Origin: Melastoma dodecandrum
Taxonomy: Eukaryota > Streptophyta > Magnoliopsida > Myrtales > Melastomataceae
NCBI GenBank assembly: GCA_029817715.1
Contig: JARUPY010000534.1
Location: 1,986,501 to 2,050,500, forward strand
Length of the DNA stretch: 64,000 bases
Direction: 5' to 3'
Below, piece after piece: positions 20,202-33,419 of this stretch. The translations under genes were made by a program, and so were the position numbers. Position 1 is the first letter of the stretch; each line of letters starts with the position of its first letter. The notes beneath the pieces are model-generated. The model had not been told where the DNA came from. It saw only the letters and a list, made by a program, of their open reading frames with translations, and searched no databases.

Positions 20202-23155
20202 ATGGCTGGGTACCGGCAAAGCTGCTTCCTGGTTTTTTGCTTTTTGGGGCGTGGCGTGTGATGGTCGTTGTTGCCTGTGTCGTCGGTTGACTTGGGAAAG
20301 ACTTTCTGTGCGTGTGGGGGTTATCTGGGTATTGGGATTGAGCTGAGAATATCTGGAAGATGTCGAATCTTTTTGGTGATTTTGATCCGTTTTTGCGGTT
20401 AGGATGGTGCATGTACGAATGGGTTTGTTTGAGAAGCATCTTTTTTGGTGGGTTATTTTGCCGATGTGTTGCCATGGACGAGGTTGCCTGTTTCTGCTCT
20501 TTGGATTGAAGTGGAAAATGATGGAACAGGAGAATCGCTGTTTAAGAATGATCCCGAGTTCTTCTGATAAATGTGACGGCTTTGCGATGGTTTTCTGAAC
20601 GCTTTGAGTTGCCGATACTTTTAACCACATTTGGATTGTATAATAGTTTTGATGAAGGGAAGGATAAGGATGCATTTTTCCTGAAATACATGCTTCAACC
20701 GGGGCTCAGTCGAAATCATTATACAGGCAGTGTCTTTGTTCTTATAGGATGTTCTCTGAAGTGTAGAACTGTGGTTTCTACTTTTTTAGTCCATGCGAAA
20801 GCTAGATCTTGACTTATTTATCTGTTCGTGTTCATTGAAACATGCTTCTGTGAATGTTTGCAGACCGTCATGGCTGGTTGACAGCAATAGAATAGCCACA
20901 AAAATCAAGAGTGCTTCTGGCACCTTTGATCCCAAGAATGTTGTCTGGAAGAGCAACCCAACTAGAACTTGCCCTAGCTGCCAACATGTCATCGATAATA
21001 GTGATGTATTATGCTTTGATCAGTCTGTTATATGCAAAGACATATTTAGTGATGTAGCAACTTTAACTACCAGTTAAATACATATGCATTTAGTGGCATG
21101 CCATCTGTTATTCTTGAATTGCTCTATTGGTTCTGATTAAGACGGATAATGATCTGTCTGACTCATCTGGAATGTTTTTCCCTCCTGTATCGATATGGTG
21201 ATTTTAGGTCCTTTTGAATTGGTATGGAAGTAGAACTAATTTGCACTAGCTTATCCTTTAGTTAATTCATTTGTTCCAAATTTTTTTAAGTTTTACTGTA
21301 ACCATCAGTACCAGTTCCCCAAACCCTTTTGCATCCTATACTACCATTCCGTTTATCAAGTTCGTGATGAGGAAAGATTGTTTAATTATAGGGGTATCTC
21401 TTTGCTTAATGCCTAGGATTTTTGTGTTAGTTTTCTGTTTCAAGTCATTTGTTCTTGTAACACCATTATGTGAGGGAAACTTCTTATATTTATATGAAGT
21501 GAAATTATATGTCTCTCCAGGTTGTGCAGCAGTGGCCTGGATTACCACAAGGGGTTAAATTTGATCCTTCTGATCAAGAAATTATATGGCATTTACTTGC
21601 GAAGAATGGCCAAAAAGGCTTCTTTTCCCATCCTTTCATTGATGAGTTCATTCAAACTGTCAATGAAGATGTTGGGATTTGCTATACCCATCCACGAAAT
21701 CTACCAGGTGGGGTAACCTCCAGGATATCTCGTTTTGGATTTAGTGCCACAAATTTGCTGAAGCATTTGCTAGGTTTTTTCTTACAGGTGTTAAACAAGA
21801 TGGAAATGCTGTTCACTTTTTCCATCGAGCCATTAAAGCTTACAATACTGGAACACGAAAGCGAAGAAAGATATCAAGTGATGATGATGGTGTTCGCTGG
21901 CATAAAACTGGGAGGACCAAGTCAGTAATGCTTGACGGTGTCCAAAAGGGGTGTAAAAAAATTATGGTTCTGTATGCTAACTCAGGTAAAGGAGGAAAAT
22001 CTGAAAAGACCAATTGGGTAATGCACCAGTATCATTTGGGCACAGAGGAGGATGAGAAGGACGGAGAGTATGTCATATCAAAGATACGCTTTCAGCAGGA
22101 GCAACTAAAGCAAGGTGAGAAAGGTGAAGAAGATACCGCAGAGTGCCCTGATGTGACAATCACAAAAGCTGATCCAGTCACTCCAAAATCAATAACTCCG
22201 GATCCACCTCGAAATGAAAGATTATCGTCAAGTAATTTGGCCCCAAATTATGCGATCAGCCTTGATAAGGTAACCTGCTTTTTGCAATTATACAGCAGTT
22301 GTCAGACGTGAACATTGTTGTAAGATGTCTGCCCGAACAAAGTAAAGTCATAGGCTCATAGTAATTTTCCTGGACTATAATAATGGATGATTGTCATTTT
22401 CTTTATATTGGAAATGCTTCCTTTCTTGCTGAGTGCAGTTAAATATTGTTTCATCTCTTGTATTAATTCCTTTTCCTCGTTTGGTACATATCCTGTTGAG
22501 ATGCAGGACGAGAATGTTGAGGTTGAAGCAGCTCCTGACGTTGATGTTCCACCAGATGTTGGGGTCGTTCCTGAGGTTGAGGTTCCTACTGAGGTTGAAG
22601 CGGCTCTTGACGTTGAGGTTCCACCAGATGTTGAGGTCGCTTCTGAGGTTGAGGTGGTGCAAGCTGATTGTGACATGCAACTTCGAGACGAAACTGATTT
22701 GCAAGAAAATGTGGATGACATTGAAAACCATGTTCAGGATGACCCTAAATGGTGGGATAGTGAGTCACAGAACATCCTGGATTCTCAGCAGCTCGTGGAG
22801 GGGCTATCTTTGTGTGATGAACTCCTTGCAAGTCAATCACCTAATAGAGATGGAAGCAGGGATGACGAAAACTTGAAGAATCGGCCACTTCTTTCGGATT
22901 ATGTTAATTTGGGACCAGAATATCTGAAGAAAGACCTGGAGGAGTGCCAGAATCTTGTTTTGGATCCTGCCAACAATGAACTCGATACAACTCCTGAGTT
23001 TAGACTTAGCCAATTGGTATGTCATGTTGAATTGTGCGTTCTTCCCATTCCATTACAGTTTCTCCAGCTGAGAATTCTATTCTTGCCTGGCTACGCAGGA
23101 GTTTGGATCCCAGGATAGCTATCTTGCTTGGGGCGTTAGTAAGACAGCCGACTAG
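20202..23155 (+). CDS. SOG1: SOG1-like NAC transcription factor (DNA damage response regulator)
   Basis: Predicted exons are 20202-20209, 20864-21005, 21521-21707, 21788-22269, 22507-23016 and 23099-23155; all junctions are GT-AG and phases agree, giving 461 residues (Arabidopsis SOG1 has about 450). The first exon encodes only MAG plus part of a codon. The N-terminus [17 protein letters not shown] is the distinctive SOG1 pre-NAC segment. The NAC domain (~50-220) has [39 protein letters not shown] and [13 protein letters not shown]. The C-terminal activation region has five SQ motifs (S360, S366, S382, S441, S447), the sites ATM phosphorylates in Arabidopsis SOG1. Known role: nuclear activator of cell-cycle arrest, repair and cell-death genes after DNA breaks. 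Odd: a duplicated 24-residue Val/Glu/Pro repeat at ~278-322. A GTGAGA donor-like site at about 22114 could give an alternative form. Confidence 0.9.
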
Positions 23156-26100
23156 ACAACGTTCGATCATTCCCTTGAGAATGGTTCGGTTTTTTTGGGT
23201 CTGGAAGAACTTAGTGTGTTCTGTTACTTTTGCGGCTCAAATATGGTTCTCTGCCAGTTCTCGGTGACAACGAAGTTTTTTGTACCGGTAGAACGTCTAC
23301 ATAACTGTCCTGATGCTAATTAGATCTACTTTAACTGTTCATGCCACGAAAAGTATCTGCTGTTAATTGACCTAGACTTTGTGCCAGAAGAATCGAGAGT
23401 GACCCTGTCATGTCTTCTTGATGCCTGGCTGCTGATGGTCTTGAATTCTCTGTTGTGTTTTAGTTGAAGATGTATCCACGTAGTCATAATCTGTTTAGTG
23501 ATTCTCTCATACTGAGTACACGCTCTCGCTTGTTCAGCTGCAGTCCAATGGTTAGCACATCTGGCGTCAATTTTAGAGGGATTAGATGTAACCTACTCTT
23601 ATATTAGGCTATGCTATAGGCAAGCCTGGCAAGGAATGATGTAGCTTGCCCGTGGCAGCCTGACCTGGCGTTGTCACTTTTTTGGCATGGTTGGATTGGT
23701 TGGATTGGAGGTTCGGCATTACCCAGTCGCCCTGTTTGACACTATGCTTGTGTCTGCTACCCAATATCGGAAGTTCTTCTTTTCCAGCTAGATGTTTGCA
23801 TGCATCCGGTTTTCATCTGCTTTAGATTTTGTGAACAGCAGCAAACTGTTGAAGCCCTTGGCTTTCCAATTTCGAGACCAACTTTGGTGCATTCATCTGG
23901 GGGACACGATCAACCTTGCTCGTTCTTTTGCGTGATAAATCCGCTGTCATGTTGTTTCAACTATCCAATGTTAAAGTGGACAAATTTTTGGGGGGGCCTC
24001 TGCGGAGCTTTTTGCTTCATCCATTCAGCCAGCCTAACTTCATGTCTGCTTCATTGCCCTGCTCTTGAAATAAGAAATGTCAACAAAAATCAAATCAGGC
24101 TATTGCATAATCCCATCCCCAATTGGTCTTGAGCTTGGTACACTGAATAATCACCGAAAGGACAAACTCCTGATCCAGCTGGAAGATAAATTGGCTTTTG
24201 TTTTGATAGGAGGAGGAAAAGAGCATGAAAAACGGGGACCATTGTTTGTAGTTGATAATGCACCCTCCAATTCAAATAATTGTCATCCCAGCCCCCTGCA
24301 CTTGCAGTTGTCTGTCTCTTACCACAGGACATTCATTCATAATATCAATGTCTTTTCGCCTAAGCTATGGATCATAATAACCAAAAAAAGAAGTTTGAAT
24401 TGACACTTGTTTGGGGGGTGATTAAGTTAAACTAAACTAAAAGTTGGTGATGGTGAAGAAAACGGGAATCTTTTGAAAAGGGTACTTAGGAAAGTAATAA
24501 TAAAACAAACTGGGATATGCAGAAAGGAGAGAATCCAATCAAAAGTGGGGTTGGGGGAAGGCCTCACGTGGGGCTTTTGAGTAGCCTGTCCCTATCTATG
24601 TGTCCTTTGTCCCTTTCCTGTCCTCTTCTCTTCCCCTTAAAAATCTCAAGTATAAAAATTTTCCCCCTCCGTTTGGCCTCGTCTCCTCGACCTTCTCCTC
24701 CCGACATCACTTTCGATTCAACTATATCAAAATGAAGAAAGAAAAATAACAAGGCAAAGTGTTATTGGTTTGAATAATCTTGAGGTCTGGATTCTGTCGG
24801 GGTTGTCTTCAACTTTCTCGCTTTGTCTGAGAACTTTTTACATAAAGAAATAAAGGAGTCTCTCTGCTTAGGAAGATTAAAAAAGAGGGAGTGCAAGTGC
24901 TCTGCTTATGGCTTTAAGACAAGGAACAAGCCCTTTTGCCGACAATGTTCCGCACCCCCCATAAGTGATCGAGATAAAAGGGAGACTGTCTCATGGAACA
25001 GAACAACATGAAGGAATGATCTCCCGAGTGCAGATGAGTATGAATTCCGGGGATGATGCAGGACGCTTGAATTTGAAGATATTGATGTATTAGTTCAATG
25101 CCTTCGTTGCCTGGATATATACGTAAAAGGGAACATGGGGGAGCTGGACATGTTTGCTGTTCCTTGTCTTTGGTTCAACCGGCAACATGAAGAAGACAGC
25201 AACCACCCTGTTTGGCCTGTGGTTTTCTTTTTTAAAACTTGATGCCACCGCCGTTGACATGAAGAACGCCTACCCCACAATGATGAAAAGAAAAGGGTCT
25301 AACAAGATAATTGAACCTGTTCCCGTTAGAAAGAGAGCTCCTGTGACATCTCAACCACCCTTTTTTGGATTTTCCACTGAGGGAGATGTAATGGCTTAAG
25401 ATATTTTAAAGGGGTGTGGGAAAAGAAAAAGTTTTTTGCATTATGATTGCCTGCTTTGGCTTAATCTTTGATCATTTGAGGTATCAAGGGACAATGCGAT
25501 TTGTCAGCCCCTTATTCATCCATGTGAATTGGACTTGCACCATTGGGTTGGGTCCTAACAAGGAGCCGGGTCATACGGATGCAAAGTCGAGATGAAGAAC
25601 ACTGAAAGAGGGCAGAGAGAGCAGGGAAGGCGATGAGCAGCGAAGTTCTTTGGGATTTCGAGCTTGCTCGCAAAGATTTACATTCATCAGCCCAAATGGG
25701 ATACAGATCACAAAACTTGTTTCTGTTTGCCAAAACTTGACAAATTCATTAACTTCTTTCCATCAGATCATTGGGCTCCTTTCCTTTCTTTCTCCCCTAC
25801 AATCACCGGCTATTTACACTACTCACATCCACCAACCGGAACCCAAAAACCCAACTACTGGGTTAAGACAAAGAAAAAACAACCTCAAACTCAATCCCTC
25901 TAAGTCTAGCTTAGAAAAAAAAGAAAGAATCTAATCATCTACTCCTAAAGAAGGGGTTTGAAGAAATCAAGTCCATGGACATGATTGTTTGGTATCAGCT
26001 CCTTCAGTCATGCCAACAAAGGAGCATGACAACACATCTCCTGATAATGTAGATCTTAGCCCTTTGTTCCCTTAGGACACCTGCGAGCCCTCCCCTCCCT

Positions 26101-29100
26101 GCTGCTGACACCCTCCTCTTTGTGCTGCTCCCCATCATCTTCATCTTTCCTTGTTAGCTGCTTGTCTTTAAGATCAAAGAATGGGGATTGGTGGGTAACC
26201 TCTTGAGACAAAAGACAGGAATGGGAAATGCTTCTTCGGTTGATGGTTGGGACGAGGGTAGCGGGGGTGAGGTTGGTGTCTTTAAATAGGCCTTCAGAAG
26301 AACAATGATACGGGGGTGGAGGTGTTGTGCGTGGTTGAGGTCTTGTGAGTGACAGGGGGATTGGTTCCCAGTGAAGGGGGGGACAGAGCTTCGTGGTCTT
26401 TGTCTCCCCCCTTCCCAAACCATCCCCGACAACACTCACTTTGACCCACGCTCTCCCCATTCATCCTCCTCCTCTTCAACTCTCAGATTGCAATAGAGTA
26501 AGGAGAGATTCCACTGAATTAACAAAAACCCAGTTTAAAATACTCAAATCCCTGAACTGGGTTTTGCTTATGTTTATTCGGGTGACCCCTAGATGTCTAC
26601 ACACTGTTATCAAAGTCTCCCTACCAACCAGCATCAGACGGGGGTGCTATGCAAACACATTATGTGTAGATTGGTATTATTGCTTAGAATAGTGCAAGAT
26701 GGTGGGAGAATGATTGACAAAGAGGTATGGGTCCCCCTCTTTGGTTATTGTAACAGTTACTACTACTCATGTTTGAAGCCATGTTGATGTTTTGCTTGTT
26801 TATTTTTAGTCAAATCTTGGGGACAAACAAATGGGTGGTGTTTGGGGGGGTTGGTCCCTACTGTTCAGATGAAAGGGAGAGGAGAAGAGGGTAGTTTCAA
26901 TTTGACCCATGCGAGACAGTGGGGACAACAGGTAGCAATTATAACAGGCAGGGAAGATAAGAAGATAATGTTTTTATGTTTATAAAGTGAGGGGGGGAGA
27001 AGAAAAAACAGATTGTTAAGGGCACTGTTCCCTTGAATAATTGCATGTTCTCGTGATGAAATTTGAGGGGGATCCTAGTCAGCCTTTCTGTTGAATATAA
27101 GTGCAATGAAAGGCAACATGTGATGTGGGTCTTTTTTTTTTTTTGGTTTTTAAAAGTCTCCAATGGGGACTCATATGGCCAAGGTGGAGTTCATATGGGA
27201 ATGGTGTGGGGGGTGGAGAGTAATGAGAATATTTAACTGAAACCGATGCAGTTTCTGCAGAGAAGGCAAAAGGAAGGCCACTCAACTTGCCTTTTGAAAT
27301 GTTTCTCGTGTTTCACCCAGACTCCGAGTTCGGACAACAACCTGGGCACAGTGCCTTTAACATATTCTCTTCTTTCATTGTCCTCTGGAGTCTCATATTA
27401 AGCTGTCAATCTCGTTTTCATGTGAAACAAACCCTCCAACCCAACAAATCTTGTTGCTTCTCCTTCCCCCCCATCTTGCTCTCCTGCAGGTTCCTGATCC
27501 CTGTCTCTGATGTTGCAATTGCCCTGGCAATGCCAATGGCAATGACGATGTAATCTTACAGCAAAGATAAATAATGCCGTGTGGTTTCTGGGTTTCTTCT
27601 CTAATTAATTGTCCTCATGTTGTACTTTGTCTTTGCAGGGGATTAAACAAATGGAAGAGTTCCGGGGACCGCACACGCACGTGAAGCGTCCATGATTTAC
27701 GATGTCTTTGCCTGTGGCAGGCTCGTCCCTCCATAAAACCATTATAATACCCCCCAACTTTACGACCTTACTTCCATGTTTTCGCTGCAACTGGCACTAA
27801 ACTTTCCCTTTATTGTTTGGCGTTGTGAATTAAACATGTAGAGGGAACTCAACCGCCCTCACGTGATAAAATGGTGACAATCCGTTCATGACTACGCGAT
27901 CGATGACCGACTAGTTCACATTCTTCGACATGTTACTCCCTAGTTTAAAGTCTCGGGTTTAGGTATTTGAAATGAAAGAAAATGACAGTTATAAGTACAT
28001 CGAAATGTTCAGAAAAAAAACAATTCATGACAACCCATTTCAATTATTCCTAGGGACACAAACAGGCACGAATTTTGCATGGGATTGAGGCACCCAAGTG
28101 CAGGGCCTTCCCCCCTCTCCCATGTGGAGTTCTCAATGTGATTGTACGATCTTTACAGTTGTACATGTTAATGTGTCCTTTGGGTGAAGAAGATGAAGAT
28201 CATTGGAAGGTGGAACTGATAAACTTGTCATTATGGTTGTATTATTATTACATTTGAGGGGAGATGGACAGGTGCAGTGCAGTTTTTGCAGGTGGTGTCT
28301 TTAATTGCTGACTTCGCTCCAAGTTGACTGGAATCCCTCGATTATTTAAATGCTGTTCTTTCTTAGTGTGAGTTTAGCTGGTGGCCTTGGAGAAAGTGTG
28401 TGGATGTAAGTAGTGGTTGTCAGATATATGAACGTTTACAGACACAGAATGCTTCAGAGACAAATTATGGAGCTTAGCTTGGGTTGTGATATTGCTGTCA
28501 TTGTCTTAAGACCTGCTTCCTTCATTCAACACTTGTTTATTCATATCCAATGCCCACAGACCAATTCCAAAGGATTTGGCTCATCACATAACTCTTGCCA
28601 TTATCTAAGGGACGGATACGGGGAGGTGGGCAAGCACGGAAACAGAGGCATATGTGAAACGAGCTTTTCTTCTCAACGCTTTCTGTGTTCGAAATAACTC
28701 TAGAGGATTCATATACATCCTGTTATCCTTTCAAGGGTAACTTTCGTGCACCGTCCTATATACTCCAATGTGAATCACGATTTTGGTAACAAACATTTAT
28801 AGGCACCTGGAGTGGAACGAGGCAGCCAAGAATATACATTGTTACTTCATTCCTCCCTCGGGATCCACCAGCTCCACCAAAAACTCTTGTCTCTGATTGA
28901 GCTAGTCTATGCTTTCGTTTGTCGTTCTTATGATCTTTCTTTGGAGTCTAAGTGCCGAAGCAAGAGCATTCCTCAGGGTAGTTGCTTTCTGCTTGGGTGC
29001 AATTTCCTGTGCAGTACCAGTAGGCATCCATTTCAGTTAAAAAATTGCATGCCAAGTGATCTATGGCCTTTTTTGCGGCATAAATCAGAATACAAATACT

Positions 29101-29238
29101 GAATCATGTATCGAGTTCTAAAATAGGACACCGGAAATTATTGATGAGACTTCACAATCACAAGGAGTTCCCGATAAATGCCATATCAAAATACCATGCC
29201 CAGATAAACCCTGGGCACCTGAAGGCTTAGTAACATAC
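23156..29238. other. Intergenic DNA, no recognisable gene
   Basis: After the SOG1 3' region, about 6 kb shows no ORF with family resemblance and no tRNA or rRNA. ORFs of 60-134 codons occur on both strands (for example 25154-25399 + and 26056-26460 -) but lack recognisable motifs. It has T-rich and G-rich runs (near 27129 and 26846). Confidence 0.6.
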
Positions 29239-30009
29239 CCAAAGCTCCTGAAGCTGAGCTTCAGTGAAGCATCCATCTTGGGGACTCCCCGACCTGGACA
29301 TCAGCCTTATGATCCAGTTCACAGCTTCACCGTAGTTCTGTTGTGTAGTTCGGAAGAGCTCCAACCTCAGCTTCTGTATAAATGACAAGGCCAACAGACT
29401 CCTCTATCAAAGTATGGGTGAGCTAGAGCAGAATTTGCATTTGTTCTTTGGCATGCTTTATATCGGATCATCAATGTTAGGAGTTCCCACCCTATTCCTC
29501 CATCTAAATCTAGCATTTCAAAACACTTGCATAGATCGGGGCGAGCATGATGCTCTACCGTTTCCCTTCATGCAACTAAGTCATAGTCACACCTTTTCAA
29601 CTGCCGGTTAAATTGTATCAAGGCACTATCTGTCCTTAATGATGGGAATGCTTGTGAAAAAGCAAATTATAAGTAACGGAACGAATAGAACCGCCGGAGA
29701 GCGATAGTTGGGGCAGAAATCAGCAGTAAAGGTTATGGACAAATAGCTTGAAGTAACTTGGCCATTGCTAATACTAGCCTACTCAATCCAGTGGAGAATG
29801 TCCAATGCTCCATGATTTGTTTTCCCTAACACTGTAAACAAAAGCAAACTTAGAGGTTCAATCTATCACAAGTCACATACTAAACAAAGTCGACTCATCG
29901 CCGGTGCTCTATTTGTAGTATCAGGGATCACATCATCTCCTCGTTTGCTTGTTTAACAAATTATATTCTCTGCAATAACTGTTTTAGACAAACTTGGCAA
30001 GAAGTAAAC

Positions 30010-30352
30010 TGAAGAAGTTGAAATCAAGGAGGGAATGAGAAGGGAAGAACGAGAAGACGAAGAGAGGCTACAGCAGTAAGAAGAAGGAAAAGGTAGGAAG
30101 AAGAAGGAGCAGAGGAAATCGAGAGAGGAAGAAGACGGTGCAGAAAATTTCTGTTGTAACCAAATTTTCTGACAATTGTGCGTGTAGACTGTACAGCCCT
30201 TTTAACAAACTCTACCCCTCCGAAATTACAAATAACACCTCACAACTACAACTCGACAACACCATTCCTTCTCAGTTATCCGTTGGATCTTCCGTTTGCT
30301 ATCTGATGGGCTCTACGAGTTGACTGGGCTGGGCTCTTATTATAGTCTTACA
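30010..30352 (-). repeat. 3' LTR of Copia element
   Basis: TG at 30010 and CA at 30352; matched to 35053-35399 with about six substitutions. The minus-strand tract ending gcggggaag directly precedes it and serves as polypurine tract. Confidence 0.93.
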
Positions 30353-33300
30353 CTTCCCCGCAAACTAAGCCACTCCACGACTTACACTCTTCTTCTTCCT
30401 TATCACAGACTCCTCTACGTTGCATATCTCTACTCTGCACACCTCCTGCACCACTCCAAGATTTATGCTTTTCTTCTTCTTCCTCACAGAATTCCCAATT
30501 CTGCACATCTCCTGCACTACTCAAGTTTGGCTTGCTCGCAACAGTGAGCTTGCTTCTGGAGCTGAGAAACTTCTGCACAGGGATTACCTTTGTTAATGGA
30601 TCCGCCAGTTGGTCCTCAGATCCAACATGTAGAACCCGTATCTGTCCTTCCATCACCTTCTCTCTTATGAAATGAAAATCAATTTCAACGTGCTTTGTGC
30701 GAGCATGCAACACTGGATTGGCAGCTAGTTGGATGGTGCTCATGTTATCACAGAACATAATTGGAACCGGTTGTGCACTGCCATGTTTAGGCACCACCTG
30801 TAACTCCTCCAATAATCGTTGTATCCAAACCACTTCTGCAACACCATCTGCGAGAGCCCGAAATTCAGCCTCGGTGCTTGACCGTGACACAACCTTCTGT
30901 TTATGAGATGCCCAAGATACTAGATTCGGGCCGAGGAAGGTGCAATAGCCGCTAATGCTCTTCCTATCATCTGGGCAACTAGCCCGGTCGGCATCGGTGA
31001 AGCAAGACACATCCAAGGACCCTCCAGCAGAGAAAATGATGCCATACTGAGCGGTCCCCTTCAAGTACCTAAGAATCCTCTTCACTGCTTGAAAGTGAAC
31101 TGTAGTTGGCCGATGGAGGAACTGACATACCTTGTTCACTGCGAAACAAATGTCAGGTCTTGTGTTCGTGCAATACTACAGAGCCCCAACTAAACTGCGG
31201 AACACAGTAGGATCAGGCAGTTCATCTCCATCATACTTAGACAGTGCACTAGTTGTAGTCATGGGCGTAGGCACTGGTCTGCACTCAGCCAAGTCAGCTT
31301 TCTCCAACAGCTCCTTGATATACTTCTCCTGGCACACATGCAAACTTCCTTCGTGTCTGGTAACCTGAAATCCCAGGAAAAAGGACAGGTCACCGAGGTC
31401 TTTCAGGGCGAACTGATTGTGGAGTTTGGGCAGCAAATCCGCAATACCTACACTGTTTGAGCCCGTGACAATTATGTCATCAACGTATACCAAGAGTATG
31501 ATACTTCCTGCCTCTGTATGCTGGTAGAATAGTGAAGCATCTGCTTTGGAATTACGAAATCCCCATTGTAATAAGCAGCTGCTAAGCTTCAAATACCACG
31601 CTCTTGGACTCTGTTTTAAGCCATAGAGTGCTTTCTTCAAGAGACAGACATGAGACGGGTATACGGCATCTTCAAAACCAGGTGGTTGTTGCATAAAAAC
31701 TACCTCTGACAAGTCGCCATTTAGGAAGGCATTATGGACATCCAACTGTCGTAATTTCCAGCCAAAGGTCACTGCCAGTCCAAGAACAGTCCGAATTGTT
31801 TGATGCTTAACCACCGGGCTGAACGTTTCCTTGTAGTCAACCCCAGGCGTCTGATGAAACCCCTTCGCCACTAACCGGGCCTTGCACCGCTCTAGAGTCC
31901 CATTTGAGTTCACTTTGACCTTGTAAACCCACTTGCATCCAACCACCTTCTGATCCGAAGATCTAGGAACAAGAATCCAGGTGTTGTTCCGCATTAAGGC
32001 CTCAAGTTCAGCTCCCATCGCTGCATTCCAGATGGGTGTGGTGAGAGCCTCAGATATAGTTTTAGGTTCAGTGGGCAGAGGGGAAGATAAAGATGTACTG
32101 GGACTGTGCTGGGTTGGGTGAAGATTGGTGTAATACGCTTTTGGTCGAAAAATTCCAGCTTTAGCTCTGGTTATCATGGGGTGAGTGTTTTCGGGATAGG
32201 AAGTAGCGGGAGCTAAAACAGAGGAAACAGAGGATGGATGAGTCTGTACTATTGGCAATGAGGAGTGTTTCTCTGTCATACTGGTGGAAGATTTCCCATT
32301 AGATTCATTGGAGGACGATGTTGACTCAGAAGGAGAGGGAGAAGAAAAGAATGTAGGTGGTGTAGACTGTGGAGACGGTACAGAGTGTATAACAACGGGA
32401 AGACAGGGCGAGGGACTCGGTGAATTTGAAACATGCAGGTTAGGTTGCTTAAATGGGAACGTTGTCTCATCAAAGAGGACATCCCGAGAGATATAGATTT
32501 TTCCAGAGGAGCGATCAAAGCAAATATAGCCTTTGTGTGAAACACTTCTACCCAAGAGGATACAAGCAACAGATCGTGGCTCAAGTTTGTGGAGATTATA
32601 TGGACGAGAGAGAGGGAAGCATAGGCACCCAAAGGTACGCAGAGAATTATAATCGGGTTGAGAGCCTTTGAGAAGGAAGAAGGGGGTTTGAAAATCCAGA
32701 ATCCGTGTGGGAAGCATGTTAATCAAAGTGACAGCTTCACTAAAAGCATAAGGCCAGAACTGTTTCGGAACCGCAGCATGTGTTAGCAAGGCTAGACCGA
32801 CCTCAACCACGTGTCTGTTTTTCCTCTCAACACGACCGTTCTGTTGAGGTGTGTAAGGGCAAGAAATTTGATGTGAGATACCCTTGCTGACTAAATAGGA
32901 ATGTAGAGACCGGAATTCCCCACCCCAATCGGACCTAACACTTGAAATTGAAGTTTTAAACTGAGCTTTAACCATTGCTGAGAATTGAAGGAAGGCAGCA
33001 GCAAGGGCCTGAGATTTGTTTCGGAGAAGATAGATCCAGGTGAACCGTGTAGCATCATCTATCAGTAGCATAAAGTAACAATCTCCGGTTACTGACTTCA
33101 CTGGGGATGGGCCCCAGAGATCTGTGTGAATCAATTGAAAGGGAATTGAAGCATGGGAGGAAGATGGTGAGAAGGGTAACCGATGATGTGTACTCAAAGC
33201 ACAAGTTTGACAAAAGGGTAAAGAGGAAGAACTAGACGAGTGAGACCCATAAAGGTTCATACAAGAGCCAAGAACCTTAGATAAACTGTCTGAGTTGGGA

Positions 33301-33419
33301 TGACCTAAGCGGGAATGCCATATTGTTCTATCTACAGAAGATGACTTGGCTGCAACCAAGGCCTGGATAGTTGATGTAGATGATGTAGGATGTGATGAAG
33401 AGACTGTGATGAGTATGAT
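30353..33419 (-). pseudogene. Copia pol part: integrase, reverse transcriptase, RNase H (broken)
   Basis: The open frame from about 33419 has the GAG-pre-integrase HSRLGHPNSDS, an integrase core with HTDLWGP, SDWGGEFRS and TPQQNGRVERKNR, then RT with VDYKETFSPVVK, LDVHNAFLNGDL and YVDDIIVTGS. An in-frame TAG at 31176-31178 ends it where related elements continue. The same frame resumes and carries the RNase H with STEAEFRALADGV and CDNMSTIQLAANPV. The frame differs from that of gag-protease. It is not translatable as one polyprotein. Confidence 0.88.

Noticed and set aside
23530..23600. tRNA-like stretch (ccaatggttagcacatctgg)
   Set aside because: It resembles a D-arm, but no matching acceptor stem, anticodon arm or T-arm (GTTCGA) was found.
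24517..26692. Short ORFs around a CT-rich, TATA-like region
   Set aside because: No recognisable domain, codon pattern or splice partners; treated as intergenic.
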